DNA of 58,024 nt from Melampsora larici-populina 98AG31 (taxonomy: Eukaryota > Basidiomycota > Pucciniomycetes > Pucciniales > Melampsoraceae): positions 1,588,824 through 1,646,847 of the forward strand of contig NW_006768773.1 of the NCBI RefSeq assembly GCF_000204055.1, given 5' to 3'. The position numbers and the translations under genes were made by a program. Below the pieces are notes generated by a model, which was not told the origin of the DNA, ran no database searches, and was given only the letters and a program-made list of their open reading frames with translations. Each line of letters opens with the position of its first letter. Within the stretch, counting starts at the first letter, position 1. Shown one piece after another: positions 56,876-58,024 of the stretch.

Positions 56876-58024
56876 ATGTCTTTTGCTCAGAACATGGAAT
56901 CGCCAGAAGTGACCATTGTAGATACTTGTCAGCATACCATGATACTTTTCATTATGAGCACATTAATGTTCTAAATCTGAAAACGTTAATACTATGTAGA
57001 TTTTGAAAGATTCCGCTCCGGTGAAACATTTAAATATCGTTGTACGTTGTGTAAAGGCAGAGCAATGAATAAGATTGATAAGCACAAGGGATTACCCAAT
57101 CACATAGCTATGATAGCTGCTCGAGAGGCTGCTGATCGTGAGAATCAACATCATCTCGGTTCGTTCCTTCAAAATGACGAAATGGATTCTTCGGACAAGC
57201 AAGAAGTAGCAGAACAAGACCAAGAGGAAGAGATGATCAATAGTGACAGATCATCACCAGCATGTCAGGGTTATACCGAGGCTCTGATGCAACTTCTAAC
57301 TGGAAATTACGGTGACTCCGAATCCGAACATTCAGATAGCTCTGAAGAAACTCAAAAGCGTCCCGAGCTCGCTGACGTCAACTGGGATGCAATTCTGATG
57401 AACAAGTTGCAAGACGACATGGATCAAAGCTCAATGACCTCGGAAAGTCCATCAAGTGATTCAGGCATGGACAACAACATAATTGAAGAAGACAAAACAA
57501 AAGACACACCTCGAATTGATACAGACTGGTATCCGTTCACAAAGGAGGTGTGTCTTTTGGATCTTCAATAAGCACTAGGTCGCTGCATTGCTAATGTTCG
57601 GTTCAACTAATGTTCGGTTCCATCCATCAGCAGATTGTGGGACTGTTATCTTCAGGATCTGGACGCCACCTGGTATCAGAGACCGAGTATGAGCATAATC
57701 GAATGTTGTTTGCTATATGCAACATCTCTCTACCAGCGTACAAAACTCTAGGACGATTGCGATCAAGGATGTGTGCACGGTTTGGAATAAATGTACAAGA
57801 GTGGCAGAGTGCCCTCCAAAACCCGTGCTATGGACTCAGTATTAAAGAGATTGTGGGTCAGGTGAGCGATGTCTCTTGTTTCACAACACCTCCATCAAAT
57901 TATTAACACATTTATTCTTAACAGGAGCTTTCAAATCCCGTGTAATGGAGCATTTGACCTTTATTCCAGAATATGATCCAAATAAGCCAATAAACCGATT
58001 ATCTCAGTCCAAAAAGTGGCGTGA
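56876..58024 (+). pseudogene. Transposon-associated zinc-finger protein (rust repeat family), frameshifted, runs off the window
   Basis: Exons 56876-56927, 57000-57547, 57631-57861 and 57925 onward join in phase. The N-terminus is short, then comes a zinc-finger-like block CTLCKGRAMNKIDKHKGLPNH (C-x2-C ... H-x6-H form), a long acidic/Ser linker and YPFTKE. The region TLGRLRSRMCARFGINVQEW, NPCYGLSIKEIV and QELSNP is conserved in a multicopy basidiomycete family that I link with Plavaka/CACTA-like transposons. In the last exon the frame meets TAA at 57943, while the next frame reads VMEHLTFIPEYDPNKP and on to SQSKKWR, the expected continuation. One base is therefore missing near CCCGTG (57938-57943). 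Confidence 0.6.

Noticed and set aside
1..58024. Bacterial-type systems (CRISPR arrays, operons, ribosome binding sites)
   Set aside because: Gene structure is eukaryotic throughout, with spliceosomal introns; no spaced direct-repeat array of CRISPR form was seen.

Overview
The window looks like nuclear DNA of a basidiomycete rust fungus (Pucciniales), most likely close to Melampsora. The base composition is AT-rich, genes are cut by many short GT..AG introns, several genes encode predicted secreted proteins with no recognisable family, and repeat proteins resemble families I associate with Melampsora and Puccinia. No sequence search was run, so genus level is an inference. I built exon models by hand and kept only those whose splice phases close to an uninterrupted frame, except where stated.

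Layout. 1-5.4 kb: the 3' end of a Copia retrotransposon and its LTR, inserted into a DIRS-like retroelement on the minus strand whose gag-RT frame appears to be spliced. 5.8-6.4 kb: a small unrecognised gene. 8.6-10.3 kb: a 340-bp tandem duplication leading into a 190-aa secreted orphan protein. 11.1-19.1 kb, all minus strand: a type II membrane glycosyltransferase (GT25), a 589-aa secreted protein made of two homologous halves, and a 605-aa secreted protein. 21.1-22.3 kb: an FMP52/HTATIP2-like oxidoreductase. 23.7-25.7 kb: ribosome assembly factor RSA4/NLE1. 26.5-27.4 kb: an unrecognised 264-aa protein (minus). 28.8-31.0 kb: a GPI-type aspartic protease with a 7-nt exon. 33.3-34.1 kb: a 128-aa cysteine-rich secreted protein.

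35-41 kb and 41-49.5 kb are repeat-dominated: foldback and tandem repeats, a decayed Tnp2-type transposase, two ORFs of rust repeat families, and a complete Ty3/Gypsy chromovirus (41400-47803) with a 5-bp target duplication. The Gypsy integrase is itself split by a CACTG-ended non-autonomous element. Further MITE-like elements follow. 49.9-52.5 kb: an 846-aa DUF6604-like protein. 53.5-55.1 kb: a chitin deacetylase with a possible 1-nt frameshift. 55.6-56.1 kb: a mariner-like inverted-repeat element. 56.9 kb to the end: a transposon-associated zinc-finger protein with a frameshift.

How it fits together. Housekeeping functions (ribosome assembly, FMP52-like, GT25) sit beside probable secreted or host-interface proteins (aspartic protease, chitin deacetylase, three orphan secreted proteins and a two-domain one), separated by nested mobile elements. 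This is the usual arrangement in rust genomes. The most novel-looking items are the internally duplicated secreted protein, the duplicated promoter region of the 190-aa protein, the spliced retroelement frame, and the TTGA context shared by every premature stop found in the mobile-element genes.
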